Shown here piece by piece: positions 38,813-49,086 of a stretch of 64,000 bases of DNA. The number at the start of each line of letters is the position of its first letter. The stretch's first letter is position 1. This DNA is from Thecaphora thlaspeos (Eukaryota > Basidiomycota > Ustilaginomycetes > Urocystidales > Glomosporiaceae), in assembly GCA_900291925.1 (NCBI GenBank), contig UWYS01000009.1, forward strand, positions 372,001-436,000, in the 5' to 3' direction. The position numbers and the translations under genes were made by a program. Under the pieces are notes generated by a model, which worked only from the letters and a program-made list of their open reading frames with translations, ran no database searches and was not told where the DNA came from.

Positions 38813-39639
38813 CGCTACGAGTCAAAGCCAGAGTGTGTGGACGGAGGGCCGTAGGTGGCAAGTAAGTCAGATTGGGAGATGCTGAGGGTGTGAGTTGGGG
38901 GCATTGACGGCGAGTTGAAGCTCTGCCAGCTCGTGTTCCCTATAAACTAGCAAGCCCTACGTCCACTCGCCAGCCAGGAGGAGGAAGGACGATGGCCATG
39001 GCGGATGGGCTGTGTAGCTAGGAGGCCAGGCGATGGCCATTGGGGGTTGAGTGTCGGCCGCTTGGTCGATCGCTGGGCGGAGGAGCGGAGCGCGAGAGCT
39101 GAAGGGAGGATGGTGATGAGGTGGTGCGCGAACGAGAAGTCCGGCTGCAGGCGGCGGAGGGAGGAAGGGTCCGCTGGTCGCCCAAAGTCCGTCGCAGGTT
39201 GTGCTGGCAAGGCTTGCAGCCCACCAGCGAGCGACGGGCCATGGTGGTCCGGTCTCTGGTACCGACGGGTGCTGAGGTCGGAGTGTACCATCGCTGTCAG
39301 CACATGACGAGGGCGACGCCAGCGGAAGACCATAGCGACGGCGCAGCGCAGTGTATCGGCCGATTTGTTGGGGCAGCCCGATCTGTAGTTGCGGCTCTTT
39401 CACGTGCGCCGATTCTAAAATCGGCCCGATTGTTGGCTAGCTTCAATCATCGGCAGCTCCTGAGAATAAAGGGAGAGTGAGCATAGGTCGATGACATCCC
39501 AGGTATTGTACGTAGACGCCCCTCACCCGCCGATGTGGTCGCTCGCCCGCCGATGTGGTGCGAGACGCCGTGTGCAGTCACGGCCATGAATACAAGTACA
39601 AAGAGAAACAGGCAACAAGATTGTACAGGGTGGAAGAGT
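38813..39639. other. Intergenic region
   Basis: About 830 bp upstream of the GMC gene and downstream of the bromodomain gene, both minus strand. A TTTATAG sequence on the minus strand near 38940-38946, about 130 bp before the GMC start, is a weak TATA candidate. A short direct repeat (CGCCCGCCGATGTGGT) occurs twice near 39526-39562. No gene is seen. Confidence 0.55.
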
Positions 39640-42600
39640 TCAAGTGGATAGGACCTGCTCGATCTTACTGTTGAGTTCGGCGGCCGAGTCGGCGTCGAGT
39701 CCTTCTGCGTGGCTTTCAAGCGCTGATGGGGCGACCGCCGCGGTCGTTGACTGTGAAGATGGATCGAAAGGCGCGGGCGCGGGCGCAAGTGCGGATGCGG
39801 ATGGCGGTGACAAAGAGCGGATAGAGGAGAGATGTTGGTGCGCGAGCTGGAGGACGCTAAGCATGCCGCCCGACAGCGGATCGAGCACCTTGGTGGCCAC
39901 GTAGTCGGCGAGCGGCAGCGGGAGCAAAGCTTCGGCGGGAAGGGCACCGGAGACGGTTGATGGAGGCGCAAGAGGCGCCGCAGCATCGCCAGCTGGTGAC
40001 AATGAGGCGGCGGACTGCTGCTCTACCTCCCTCTCGTCCGACTGCGTCTCGCTGGCGTCTGCCTCCGTCTTTGCCTGAACATCGTTCGTAGCATCGGCGT
40101 CTGACGCCATCGACACTGGAAGCTCGTCGCCTTCTTCCCAGACAAAGGGCGAGTCGACGGCTCCGCTGATGAATTCGGCCAGGCTGCGGGCATAAGCCTC
40201 GCCAAGACCGCCTTTCCAGACTGTGTCACGAAGGACGCCGCGGCTCCAGGAGACCATGGCGTCGACGGCTGCCGGGCCGGCCCCACCTGCCGCCGATGCC
40301 ATGACGACGTCCGCCAACTGAGGCTCCGCAGCTCCGGCAGCGCCGTCGAGGAAGGCCTCGAGATGCCGCTTGAAGTCGCGCTCGCCCTCGACCTTGATGA
40401 CTTGACCCAGCTCGGTGTCCGCAACAACCCCTGTTGCCGAGGGCCCGGGTAGCGTGCTCCAGAGCCCGAGGTCGCGAGCCTCGAGCAGCCTGCTCAAATG
40501 CGGCCGGAACTGCGTCCAATCTTCGCAGTACTCCTTTTCCTTTTCGCGCTCCCTGTCCTTGTTCTTCTTGGGCCGCGCCTCGTTCTGCAGCGCCTGCGTG
40601 TATGCAATGTTTTCATAGTGGATGGGAAGCAGAGAGGGGGTTCCCTCGACAGCCGTGGACGACGAGGCCGAAGGGATGTGGAAGGGGAGAGTCGCCAGGT
40701 CTGCGGGAAGCACGTCGATGTCGTGACTGTAGTTGGCCGAGCAACGCTCCGGTGCCGGTGCAATGGCGGTGAAGAGCGAGTCGGGCACGCCCGGCCGCCC
40801 CGGCGGGAGCGTCGCTAGCGGGTCTTTGTCCGCTTTTTCTGTCTTGTCGGGCTTGTCAGACTTGTCCTTGTCCTTGTCCTTCTCCTCCTTCTCTTTGTCG
40901 CCGTCCTTGTCGCCGCTGCCCCTGTCGTCGTTGTCCCTCTCCTTTTCCTTCTTTTTGGCGCCCAGCGACGACGCCGCCGCCGCCGAGTCGCGATCGGCGT
41001 GCTTCTGCGGCACAAAGGGGAGCGGGTGCAGCGACTCGATTGTCGGGATCAGGACCGGGCGCGTGGAACACCGCAGCGCGAGGAACGAGTAGAGGTCCTC
41101 AACGTCGTCGGGGCTGATGGAGCCGTCTAGAGCGTAGGGGAGGTTGGTGGGCGCCGCCTGTGCCGACGTTGAAGCGGCGGCGGCCACCGCTGCTGCTGCT
41201 GCTGCTGCCGCTGCGGCTTGGGTTGCCTTGGCGGATGCGGGGGTCGCGGCGCCGCTGCTGCTAGCGATCAAAGCGGCAGCGAGTCTCTTGGGCGTACCGG
41301 GCGGGCCTAGCCGATGCTTGGGCTTGACCTTGCCGACCGGCGTAGGCCTGGCCATCGATCCGCCGCCGCCTCCGCTGCTGCTGCTGACAAAGGCTGCCAG
41401 AGGTGTCGAAGTGACGGTGGCGAGGCGCTTGCGGAGAGAGTCTGGGCTGGCGTGTCGAAGGAGAGCGCCCGAGATCGGGGTGGCTGGAGACATGGCGCTT
41501 AATCTCGCCGAGCTTAGCCGTCGCCCGTAGATGCTCGGCCCACTCACGTCTGTGGTGACCGACCGCTCACAGAACGAGACGCTGCGCCTTTCGCTAGCAT
41601 TGGCCTCTTCTTCCTCCGCTTCTGCATCGTCCATGTTTTCGTCTGGTGATAAATCGCCATCGCCGCCCTCGCGCTTCACCTCGACGTCCATGTCGTTGAC
41701 GTAGCCAATCGCGCCGTCGACGAAAGCGCGGCCGGACCGCGTCGCGTTGGCCAGGGCGAGGGCCGCTACGGCCCGCTCCTCGTCGCCCGGCTTGAGGCGG
41801 GCCGCGTCGATGAGAGCGTCGAGACCGGCGTTGCCACCCGTCGACATCCTGAGCATCTTCCTCGGCCTGCTCTGCGTCGGCGTATCGAGCGCCTGGCCGT
41901 CGCCACTGACGAGTCGTGCCGCCTCCCTTTTCCGCCGCAGCATGTCGCCCTTGACGCCAGCGCGGCCGTTGTCGTTGACCGCCATCCCCTCCCTCTCAAT
42001 CGCCCGGTTGCCCCACTGCTGCAGCTTCTTGCCCTCGCCGTGGAAGAGGGTGCCGGCCGGATTGAAGGTCTGGGCGTTCTCGACGACCAGCTGAAAGTCG
42101 CGTTTGAACTCGTCCATGTGGCAATAGGTCCGCTCCTGCACCTTCTTCTCCATCGTCCCAAGGTCCATAGGGTGCGAGATGAAATCGCGGTAGTTTGGCA
42201 CCTCTTCGAGGTCGACGGGCTCCCAAAAAAACTTGTAGCTGTCGCGCCGCTTGAGGTTCTCGATGAGCTTCGGAAGAGCGTCGTAGAGGCCCTTTGTCCT
42301 TAGGCGCTTGATCGGTCTCGAGCGCAAACCCGTAGACCTGGAAGCTGTGGCCTGGTCATCACCGCTTGTGGCGAGGTGCGTCGGCCTGTCGCGCCACGAG
42401 GAACCCCCAGCTCCACGGCGAGAACTCGACCCGGAGACAGTGCGAGTGCCAGAGCCGAAAGCAAACCCGCCCTGTCCTGCGTCCTCGTCTGCATCCTCAT
42501 CCTCGTTGCCCTCATCGTCCTGTTCCTGATCCTCGTCCTTGTCCTCGTCCATCTCCTCGCCATATTCTCTACCCGCTTCGTTCTCGCCGTCATTGTCATC

Positions 42601-43041
42601 TTCGTCGATGTCCTCATCTTGGTCCTCGTCGCTGTCCCTGTTCGTGTGCCAGCCGTTCCTGGACATTCTGCCTACATGACTCTGCCGCTCGTCCTTGTCG
42701 TCGTCGTCCGAGACCGAGTCCTCTTCGTCATCTTGCTCTTCCTCGATGCCACCTTCGCCGTGGATGCTGTCTCTGTCTCCGTCGCTGTCGCTCTCGTCTT
42801 CCTCATCGTCGTCGGCGTCATCATGCTCTTGCCCGCCACTCCCGGCGTCGTCTTGACGAGCGGTCCTGCTGGGCCTCCTCTTAAGGGAGATGCGAATGCC
42901 TCGGCTGGTATGGCCCGCGCTGCCGTTGGCTCTGCCGTTGGCGGTGGTCGAGCTGGCGGTCGGTGTCGGAGTGGGCGGTGGCTTGGGTCGACCTAGCTTG
43001 ATCTGAAGCCGTCGTCTTTGGGCAGCGGGCGGATCGGACAT
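39640..43041 (-). CDS. Bromodomain protein
   Basis: Single exon of 1133 residues. The first 245 residues are extremely acidic (long Asp/Glu runs) with basic patches. A bromodomain occupies about 247-350: LYDALPKLIENL, FFWEPVDLEEVPNYRDF, HPMDLGTM, and the acetyl-lysine-binding Asn in TFNPAGTLFH. The ZA-loop WPF shelf is replaced by FWEPV, as in the BRPF/BRD7/BRD9 type. It should read acetylated histones as part of a chromatin complex. After the domain come an Ala-rich stretch, a Lys/Asp/Glu-rich repeat (about 690-745), and a helical C-terminal half with a region (RLLEARDLGLWSTLP) that may be a conserved partner-binding segment. No PHD finger or second bromodomain is present, so it is not a BET protein. 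Exact orthology is uncertain. Confidence 0.88.
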   Translation of the reverse strand: MSDPPAAQRRRLQIKLGRPKPPPTPTPTASSTTANGRANGSAGHTSRGIRISLKRRPSRTARQDDAGSGGQEHDDADDDEEDESDSDGDRDSIHGEGGIEEEQDDEEDSVSDDDDKDERQSHVGRMSRNGWHTNRDSDEDQDEDIDEDDNDGENEAGREYGEEMDEDKDEDQEQDDEGNEDEDADEDAGQGGFAFGSGTRTVSGSSSRRGAGGSSWRDRPTHLATSGDDQATASRSTGLRSRPIKRLRTKGLYDALPKLIENLKRRDSYKFFWEPVDLEEVPNYRDFISHPMDLGTMEKKVQERTYCHMDEFKRDFQLVVENAQTFNPAGTLFHGEGKKLQQWGNRAIEREGMAVNDNGRAGVKGDMLRRKREAARLVSGDGQALDTPTQSRPRKMLRMSTGGNAGLDALIDAARLKPGDEERAVAALALANATRSGRAFVDGAIGYVNDMDVEVKREGGDGDLSPDENMDDAEAEEEEANASERRSVSFCERSVTTDVSGPSIYGRRLSSARLSAMSPATPISGALLRHASPDSLRKRLATVTSTPLAAFVSSSSGGGGGSMARPTPVGKVKPKHRLGPPGTPKRLAAALIASSSGAATPASAKATQAAAAAAAAAAVAAAASTSAQAAPTNLPYALDGSISPDDVEDLYSFLALRCSTRPVLIPTIESLHPLPFVPQKHADRDSAAAASSLGAKKKEKERDNDDRGSGDKDGDKEKEEKDKDKDKSDKPDKTEKADKDPLATLPPGRPGVPDSLFTAIAPAPERCSANYSHDIDVLPADLATLPFHIPSASSSTAVEGTPSLLPIHYENIAYTQALQNEARPKKNKDREREKEKEYCEDWTQFRPHLSRLLEARDLGLWSTLPGPSATGVVADTELGQVIKVEGERDFKRHLEAFLDGAAGAAEPQLADVVMASAAGGAGPAAVDAMVSWSRGVLRDTVWKGGLGEAYARSLAEFISGAVDSPFVWEEGDELPVSMASDADATNDVQAKTEADASETQSDEREVEQQSAASLSPAGDAAAPLAPPSTVSGALPAEALLPLPLADYVATKVLDPLSGGMLSVLQLAHQHLSSIRSLSPPSASALAPAPAPFDPSSQSTTAAVAPSALESHAEGLDADSAAELNSKIEQVLST

Positions 43042-43815
43042 GCCCTCGCCTCGCTGGCGCTAGACGGTAGGAGCAAGCACTCACTCTCTTGTCGCCGCGG
43101 GCCCTTCTTTCTCCTCCGGGCGGTCCAAAAGCTGGACGCCTTAGGTAGACCGGACCGTACCGAGTGCGCTGCCGAGTAGCAGAGCTGAGCGGCTCTTGCG
43201 CTGCCAAGCGAGCAGTAGTGGTAGTCCGCCCTCGTAGCTCGGTCGGCAGCGGCTCTCGGGCGTGGATGCGAGGCCCGGGCTCCGAGGCTGGCGGTTGGCG
43301 TTTGGCGGTTGGGGATTGGCGTTGCTGGAGCTGGCGGACGGGGGTTAACACTGGGCGACTAGCCGGCCTGCTGTCGGCTGTCGGGCTGGCGTGCTGCGGG
43401 TGCTGACGTGTGAGCAGGTCTGTGTGTGTGGTCTTGCGTGCGCTCCCAGAAAATACGAGCGGCGCTCTCGCTCTCAGAAGGGGGTAAGCGGCGGTTGTGT
43501 GTGCGTGCTGGGTGCAATGTGCTGGGTGAGCTCTCGACAAGCGGCAAGCGGTGAGCGCGACGGCGAAAAAAGGCGGATCTCAGCCACGAGTGCGCCCTCG
43601 TCGCCCTCACACCCTGAAGCCTCCTCGCCAGACGTACCGGCCTCTCTTTCGAATTTCGGCGACGATGCTTGGGATTTATCGGAGCCGCTACCGCCGCCGC
43701 CACCACCCTCCAGGGTCCCGGCTATGCTAAGTTACACCTTTGTCACGGGCTACGTGCTGCCACGACTGCCGCTACAGCAGCCTAACAACGAGTCATATAA
43801 CGAGTCTCGCCAACT
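43042..43815. other. Intergenic region
   Basis: About 770 bp between two minus-strand genes. It includes a GGCGGTTGG-type short repeat near 43289-43325. I see no coding or RNA gene. Confidence 0.6.
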
Positions 43816-44820
43816 CTAGGGGCACTCGACCGGGTTCGGTCCGACGGCGCCGGCCGCGCCCTTGTCGCACTCGTCGAGCCTGGCCATGTCACCCTCTTCC
43901 AGCTCGAATGCGTACAGGTCCGCGTTGGAGACGATGCGGCTCGGCGTGTCCGACTTGGGGAGCGGCGAGTAGCCTTTCTGGAGCGACCAGCGCAGCAGTA
44001 CCTGAGCCCAGCTGACCTTGTACTTGTCCGCCAGCTCGTTGAGCAGCGGGTCCGCGGCGTACTCGCCGCGCACGATGGGGCAGTAGGCCTGCAACGCGAT
44101 CCCCTGCTTCTGGCAGTAGGCGACGATGGGCCGCTGTTGGCACCATGGGTGGATCTCGAGCTGGTTGATTGCTGGCGTCTCGCCGGCCTCGACCATCTGC
44201 TCGAGGTGCTTGACGCCAAAGTTGCTGACGCCGATCACCTTGGCCTTGCCCTCTTGGCGCAGCGTCTTGAGCGCGTCCCAGAGGTGCTTTCTGCCGTCCG
44301 GGCCCGAAGTCGGCGTGTGGATCAGGAAGCAGTCGACGTAGCTGTCGATGCCGGCATTGTCGACACTCCGGCGCAGCGATGCGAGCGTCTCGTCCTTGGA
44401 AGCGCCGGGCGAGAGGATCTTGGTGGTGAAGAAGACGTCCTCGCGCTTGCCGCCATCCTTGGCGATCCACTGGTTAACGGCCTCGCCAACCCTGTTGAGA
44501 GAAGCCGGGCACGGATGACGGAAAAGACAGTGGGCGAGAGAGGCGGTGCAACTTTGTCAGCGTCGGAACGGGGAGCATGAGGCCCGATGACGGAAGAGGT
44601 CTTTCTCTCGGTTGGACCCTCCATGAACGTCTGCCACTCACTGCTTCTCATTCTCGTAGTACTGGGCGCAGTCGATGTGTCGGTAGCCTGCGCGGAGTGC
44701 CGCCAGCACCGATGCCTTTGTGACGTCCGGAGGGCTGTTATAGACGCCGAAGCCGAGCACAGGCATCTTGACCGAGGAGCCCTTGAGGGGCAGGGTGGAT
44801 TGGAGCGTGAGCTTCGACAT
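43816..44820 (-). CDS. Aldo/keto reductase, two exons
   Basis: Joined from 44820-44642 and 44491-43816, giving 284 residues. The 150-nt intron has donor GTGAGT and acceptor TCTCAACAG, and the split Gln codon restores YYENEKQ-VGEAVNQW. The catalytic tetrad is complete: D50, Y55, K84 and H118. The (beta/alpha)8 signatures AGYRHIDCAQYY and VIGVSNFGVKHLEQ are clear. The C-terminal NAD(P)H phosphate-binding segment (LPKSDTPSRI) has Lys and Arg in the positions that favour NADPH. It should reduce aldehydes or ketones in the cytosol. The small size and AYCPIVRG match the AKR3/AKR5-like fungal group. No metabolic neighbour narrows the substrate. Confidence 0.9.
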
Positions 44821-45756
44821 GACGGCGCAGAAAACAATGATAGGCTTGGTGCGGGGGGAGAGTGATGAGAGGGGAGGGGCTTATGGTCGTGGTGATGGTG
44901 GCGGCGCCCAGCAGAGAAAAGATTAGTGGGCCTCCTCCCTTGCTCGCCCGCGGCGACGGTAGAGAGAGAGCCGTGGCAGATCGGTACGGTTTGGAGCGGC
45001 CTCGATGCGAGCAGGTCGCGCGCTTCTCCCGATGGCCAACGGCGGCGCGTGCAGGGTCCACCTGGTGCTTCTCTCGCTTAGCTCGATTCACGCAAGCGCG
45101 GGCAGGCGTGATGTGGAGGCAGTCACATGCGCGTGCTGGTTGCCGTGTGGAGGCAGCGGGCGCGGGGCGGTGGGGGCGCAGGCAGGCAGAGGCGGCCCGA
45201 ACGTTCGGCCGACTGTGTGACTTCGGACGAGGATCAAATCGTGGCTCGACGGACACGGGAGCATACAACGCACACGGCAAGAAGACCCCCGGCACCAACC
45301 TTGCGAGGCAATCAAGAACCTCAATACGTGATATAGACACCTTTCGTCGTCCTCCTCCGCCCCATCCCGTCGACGACAACCACCATCCGCTTCCGTTCCC
45401 CGCCCTACGTCTACACTCAACGGCCGTCGGCCCCACCGTTTCTCAGAACCCACCATCGACGAGCTCATCCCCTGCTCCTCGTTTGATTCTATACAACCGG
45501 CCTAGCACTTGACTGGTACCAACCAGCTCATCGGCACAAGGCTACCGCCACCTACTCAGCCCCGTCTTGCTCCGAACAGTGGACCTAGCTAGGAAAGCCA
45601 GCTCGAGGCTCCCCTTTAGATCACAGTCTGGAGTCGATCTCTTCCTTGACGGACGCGGACAACCCTCCGCGAACTCGTCCCGACCAGCTCCTCCCAACTT
45701 CGACGCAGGCACGGCCACAAGGACCTCCGCCCGGTCCCTTTTTCTCCTGCCTCGAT
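44821..45756. other. Divergent intergenic region
   Basis: About 940 bp shared upstream region of the aldo/keto reductase (minus) and the SEC14-like gene (plus). The 300 bp before 45757 is C/T-rich on the plus strand. An in-frame upstream extension of the SEC14-like frame to 45646 has no ATG and is taken as leader. Confidence 0.6.
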
Positions 45757-47631
45757 ATGGACTCGCCACCAAAATGGGATCGCAACGCGACGTGGGGCGC
45801 TGGAGCCAATGGCGGCGGCAGCTCTAGGGCACCTCTGAAGCAGGCCTTCTCGTCGTTCACAAGGTCTTCGGGCCAGAGGGCCGCTGCCGACCTCGCAGGT
45901 TCTGGAGCGTCCACCGGAGCATCTACTTCTTCCGGCTCGGGGACGGCAACGCGCAGCTCAACCCCTGCACCAGACGGTGGTCCGGCGGACCCCAAAGCAA
46001 AGGAAGCAGACGGTGTAGTGTCATCGCTGGTCCAAGATCTCGACGGCAAGGCGACGGCCTCGAGGCGCAGCAGCATCTCAAAGGGATTGAGCTCTGGTGA
46101 AAGGACAGGCGTGGCTTATTTGTCCGCACGTCCGGAGAAGACGGGAGCGGAGGGAAAGACCGCGGAGGTCGCGGAGGACTCGCCGCTCCAAAGAGCTCAG
46201 AAGAACCCGTACCACGTAAGTTGGGGCACCAGCACCGCTGCGGATCAGCTTCAAGTCTCAGAGGGGGGAAAGGACGGCCAAGCAGCTGCATATTGGGTCG
46301 GGCGGTGCATCCCCCCGCCCGGATTGTCGCTGCGTCAAACGAGGTTCGACGCGAGGCACGGCAAAGCTGACACCCTCATGACTTCTTTCGATTACAGAGG
46401 CCGCTCCCCGGCCATCCTGGCAACCTGACTACCACACAGGCCAGAGCGCTGCTAGATCTGACTCTGTTGCTCAAGAAGGACGGCGCGCTGCACGACCCGA
46501 CCAGAGAGCCTCCCTCGTACCAAGAGACACAGCTGCTGTGAGTCGCTCAACGCTGGGCTTGGGAAGGCACCCAGGCCGTCGAGCTGACCGACACTCTCGC
46601 GTGCCTTGCCCTCCCGTCGCGCTCCTCGGTCGCCAGTCGCTTCCTGCGCGCTCGCAGCTTCAACGTCGAGGCGGCCAGAACGATGTACCTCAAGTCCGAA
46701 GCATGGAGAAAGGAGTTTGAGATCGACCGCCTCTGCCGCGAGTTTGTCTTTGAGGAAGAGGAGGCGGTGGCCGCCAGCGGCTGGAGGATGTGTGAGTACA
46801 CCGATCGAAGCTTGCCGGACGTCGCTGATCGACCACCCTAGCTGACTGGTCAGGATCCCCCTGCGCACTGACGTCGACTCTACCTCGCCCAGACTTTCAC
46901 AAGGTCGACAAGGTGCGCCTCGAGAGGGCAATGAGAGACTCAAAGGCTATGCCGTGCCTCGCAACACCCGCTGACATCGTCTCTCCCTTCCTCCCTCTCT
47001 GCCCAACCTGCCCGGCCTACTGCAGCTCGGCCGGCCCATCTTTGTCCAGGATCTCTCCAATCTCGACACCACCGCCCTGTTCCAGACAACGACGCCGGAG
47101 CGTATCCTCCAGAAGTTCGCCGTTACGCTGGAGCTCGCGGTGCGGCATCGCTACGAGGCGTGCACGCTGGCGAGCGAGCGCTGGGTCGACGACAACATGA
47201 TGGTGGTCAACGTGCAGGGGCTGGGCCTCTCAACGTTCTGGGCGATGAAGGATCAGCTGCAGCAGCTGCTCAGCGTGCTCGACCAGAACTTCCCCGAGCT
47301 GTCGGGGCGGGTGCAGATCATCAACGCGCCGTGGATGTTTAGCTCGATCTGGTCGCTGCTCAAGGGCTGGCTGCCAACGGCGACCGTCGACAAGATCGAC
47401 ATCGCCGGGTCCGCCTACCAGCCGCTCATCTTCAAGTTCATCCGCAAGGAGGACTGGCCCAAGCATCTCGGCGGAGAGTGCTGCTGCGAGGATGCGGCCG
47501 TCGATGTCAGCAGCGGTGGCAGTGGCGGTGGCGCAAGAAAGAAGACATCGGATGGGTGCTTACGCAGCGACGTGGGCCCGTGGAACAAGGTGCTGGCCAG
47601 TGGTACTAAGCAGCAGCAGCAGCAGGCGTAG
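45757..47631 (+). CDS. SEC14-like CRAL-TRIO lipid-transfer protein, five exons
   Basis: Joined from 45757-46215, 46398-46537, 46637-46791, 46893-46912 and 47026-47631, giving 459 residues. Introns are 182, 99, 101 and 113 nt. Donors are GTAAGT, GTGAGT, GTGAGT and GTGCGC, and all acceptors end CAG. The frame is kept at every junction. Residues 1-153 are a disordered Ser/Gly-rich extension. From about 154, PLPGHPGNLT and LLRFLRARSFNVEAA form the CRAL-TRIO N-terminal helices. The lipid-binding fold runs from YFHKVDKLGRPIFVQDL through VVNVQGLGLSTFW and IINAPWMFSSIWSLLKGWL to IRKEDWPKHLGGECCC. These proteins exchange phosphatidylinositol and phosphatidylcholine and couple lipid supply to Golgi secretion. 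Exon 4 is only 20 nt but codes the essential FHKVDK turn. The C-terminus is a short Gln run. Confidence 0.88.
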
Positions 47632-48127
47632 TAGATGCCCGTGGTCCGGCATCGTCTTTTGATACGACTGCGGAACCTCTTTGAGCAGCAACATTCATCA
47701 CCCGTCTAACCTCCTGCTTCTCCGGCGCGACGAGTGCGAGCCTGCTTCCTGCGCTCGCCATCATGTATGGACGAGCTGGGCAGCATGGACCGCGACAGGG
47801 TTGCCGATTGCCCTCGCTGTACACAGACCAGACGAGGAGAACGGACAGGCCGAGGCACACGGGGGAAGAGGTGGCGGTGACTCCGCTGCACCCTCCCATT
47901 GAATTAAGAATATTATTCTCAATCAAGAACTAGTTAACTACATCAAGAATACTAATGCATGCCTCGGTTCAAAGTCAGCGACAGAGGGCCCGTGGGCGGG
48001 CCGTTGAATAGAAAAAGGGCTTATCTTTGACCCTGGCTAGGCTCGGCAGCCGGCAGGCGTGGCTGGTTATCTCGTCCCTCGGCCTCACTGCCTCTCTCTC
48101 TCCTCTCTCGTCACAAACACCAACTCC

Positions 48128-48148
48128 CTCTCTCTCTCTCTCTCTCTC
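48128..48148. repeat. (CT)n microsatellite
   Basis: About ten CT units in the pyrimidine-rich leader or promoter of the large Q-rich protein, roughly 510 bp before its start codon. Confidence 0.9.
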
Positions 48149-48632
48149 CGCAAAAACCAACACACCCACACACACCAGACGCTCGGCGAGGTCGGCCTCA
48201 GCCCTTCATCAACCCAACGCCGCAGCCGCCCGTAGCCGCCCGTCGCCGCCCTCCTGCCGCCTTGCTCTTTCTCCACCAACATCTCTCTCTCTCCGGCCAG
48301 ACTGTCCCGTTTCGTCAAGACCTTCCTCACTCTCGACCCCAACACGACTCGCTCCAACCAGCCCTCGATAAACGCCTCTCCGCAAAGACCATTCGATCAA
48401 CCTCGAGCTGCTCTAAGGCCTTCCTTTCTCCACTTTTCTGCTTCGCGTCTGACGTGGCACTAGCGAGTCACTTCCCTGCCGGCGCCGTTCGGTCCTCTGC
48501 GCGGCGCTCATCAGGCGGTCATCTTCAGACTCGCCCCTCACTTTGACTCTGAGAGCAGAGCGGCGCCTGAACCTCTTGTCAACCCTTAGCCCACCGGTTC
48601 AGGGCCGAGTCAGACCTGAATCGATAGGCCCC

Positions 48633-48641
48633 ATGGCTTGA
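48633..48641 (+). promoter_or_regulatory. Two-codon upstream ORF
   Basis: ATG GCT TGA, in the sequence CCATGGCTTGA, ends 17 nt before the chosen start at 48659. If transcribed in the leader, this minimal ORF in a good initiation context (C at -1 and -2) would force re-initiation and dampen translation of the main frame. Confidence 0.4.
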
Positions 48642-48658
48642 AGCGGAAGCGTCCGCTG

Positions 48659-49053
48659 ATGCACCCGCCGCCCACGGCGCAAGGCAGACATCACTCGACA
48701 CACACACATACAGCCGCAAGCCCGGAGAACGCAATGCAGGGCGCGCCTCTCAATTCGGTCACAACTATGCTCGGCGGCGGCGTCGGTGGTGCTGGTTCCG
48801 CAAGTCACCTGGCGCCCATGGGCGTTTCCGGCTCCGTCAACCTTCTTGGCAACGGCCTCCTGCAGCAGCTTTCGCCGCACCAGCATCAGCAGCAGCACCC
48901 AGCTCAGACTCAGAATCCGCTTCATCAGCTCCAGCAGCAGCCTCATCCACAGACGCAGGCTCAGCAGCGGCAGCCGCCCCTTCATCAGCACCATCAGCAA
49001 CAGCAGCGACAGCAGCCACGGTCTCAGCCGCAGACTGAGACGCAGAGGCATGG

Positions 49054-49086
<33 letters not shown>

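Larger units (their letters stand above)
47632..48658. other. Intergenic region and leader of the large Q-rich protein
   Basis: About 1 kb. A clearly AT-rich patch (47898-47960) lies 270 bp past the SEC14-like stop. The rest is the C/T-rich leader of the next gene, including a (CT)n tract at 48128-48148 and a two-codon upstream ORF (ATG GCT TGA) at 48633-48641. Confidence 0.65.

Noticed and set aside
45646..45756. N-terminal extension of the SEC14-like protein
   Set aside because: The extension has no ATG; the first ATG in frame is 45757.
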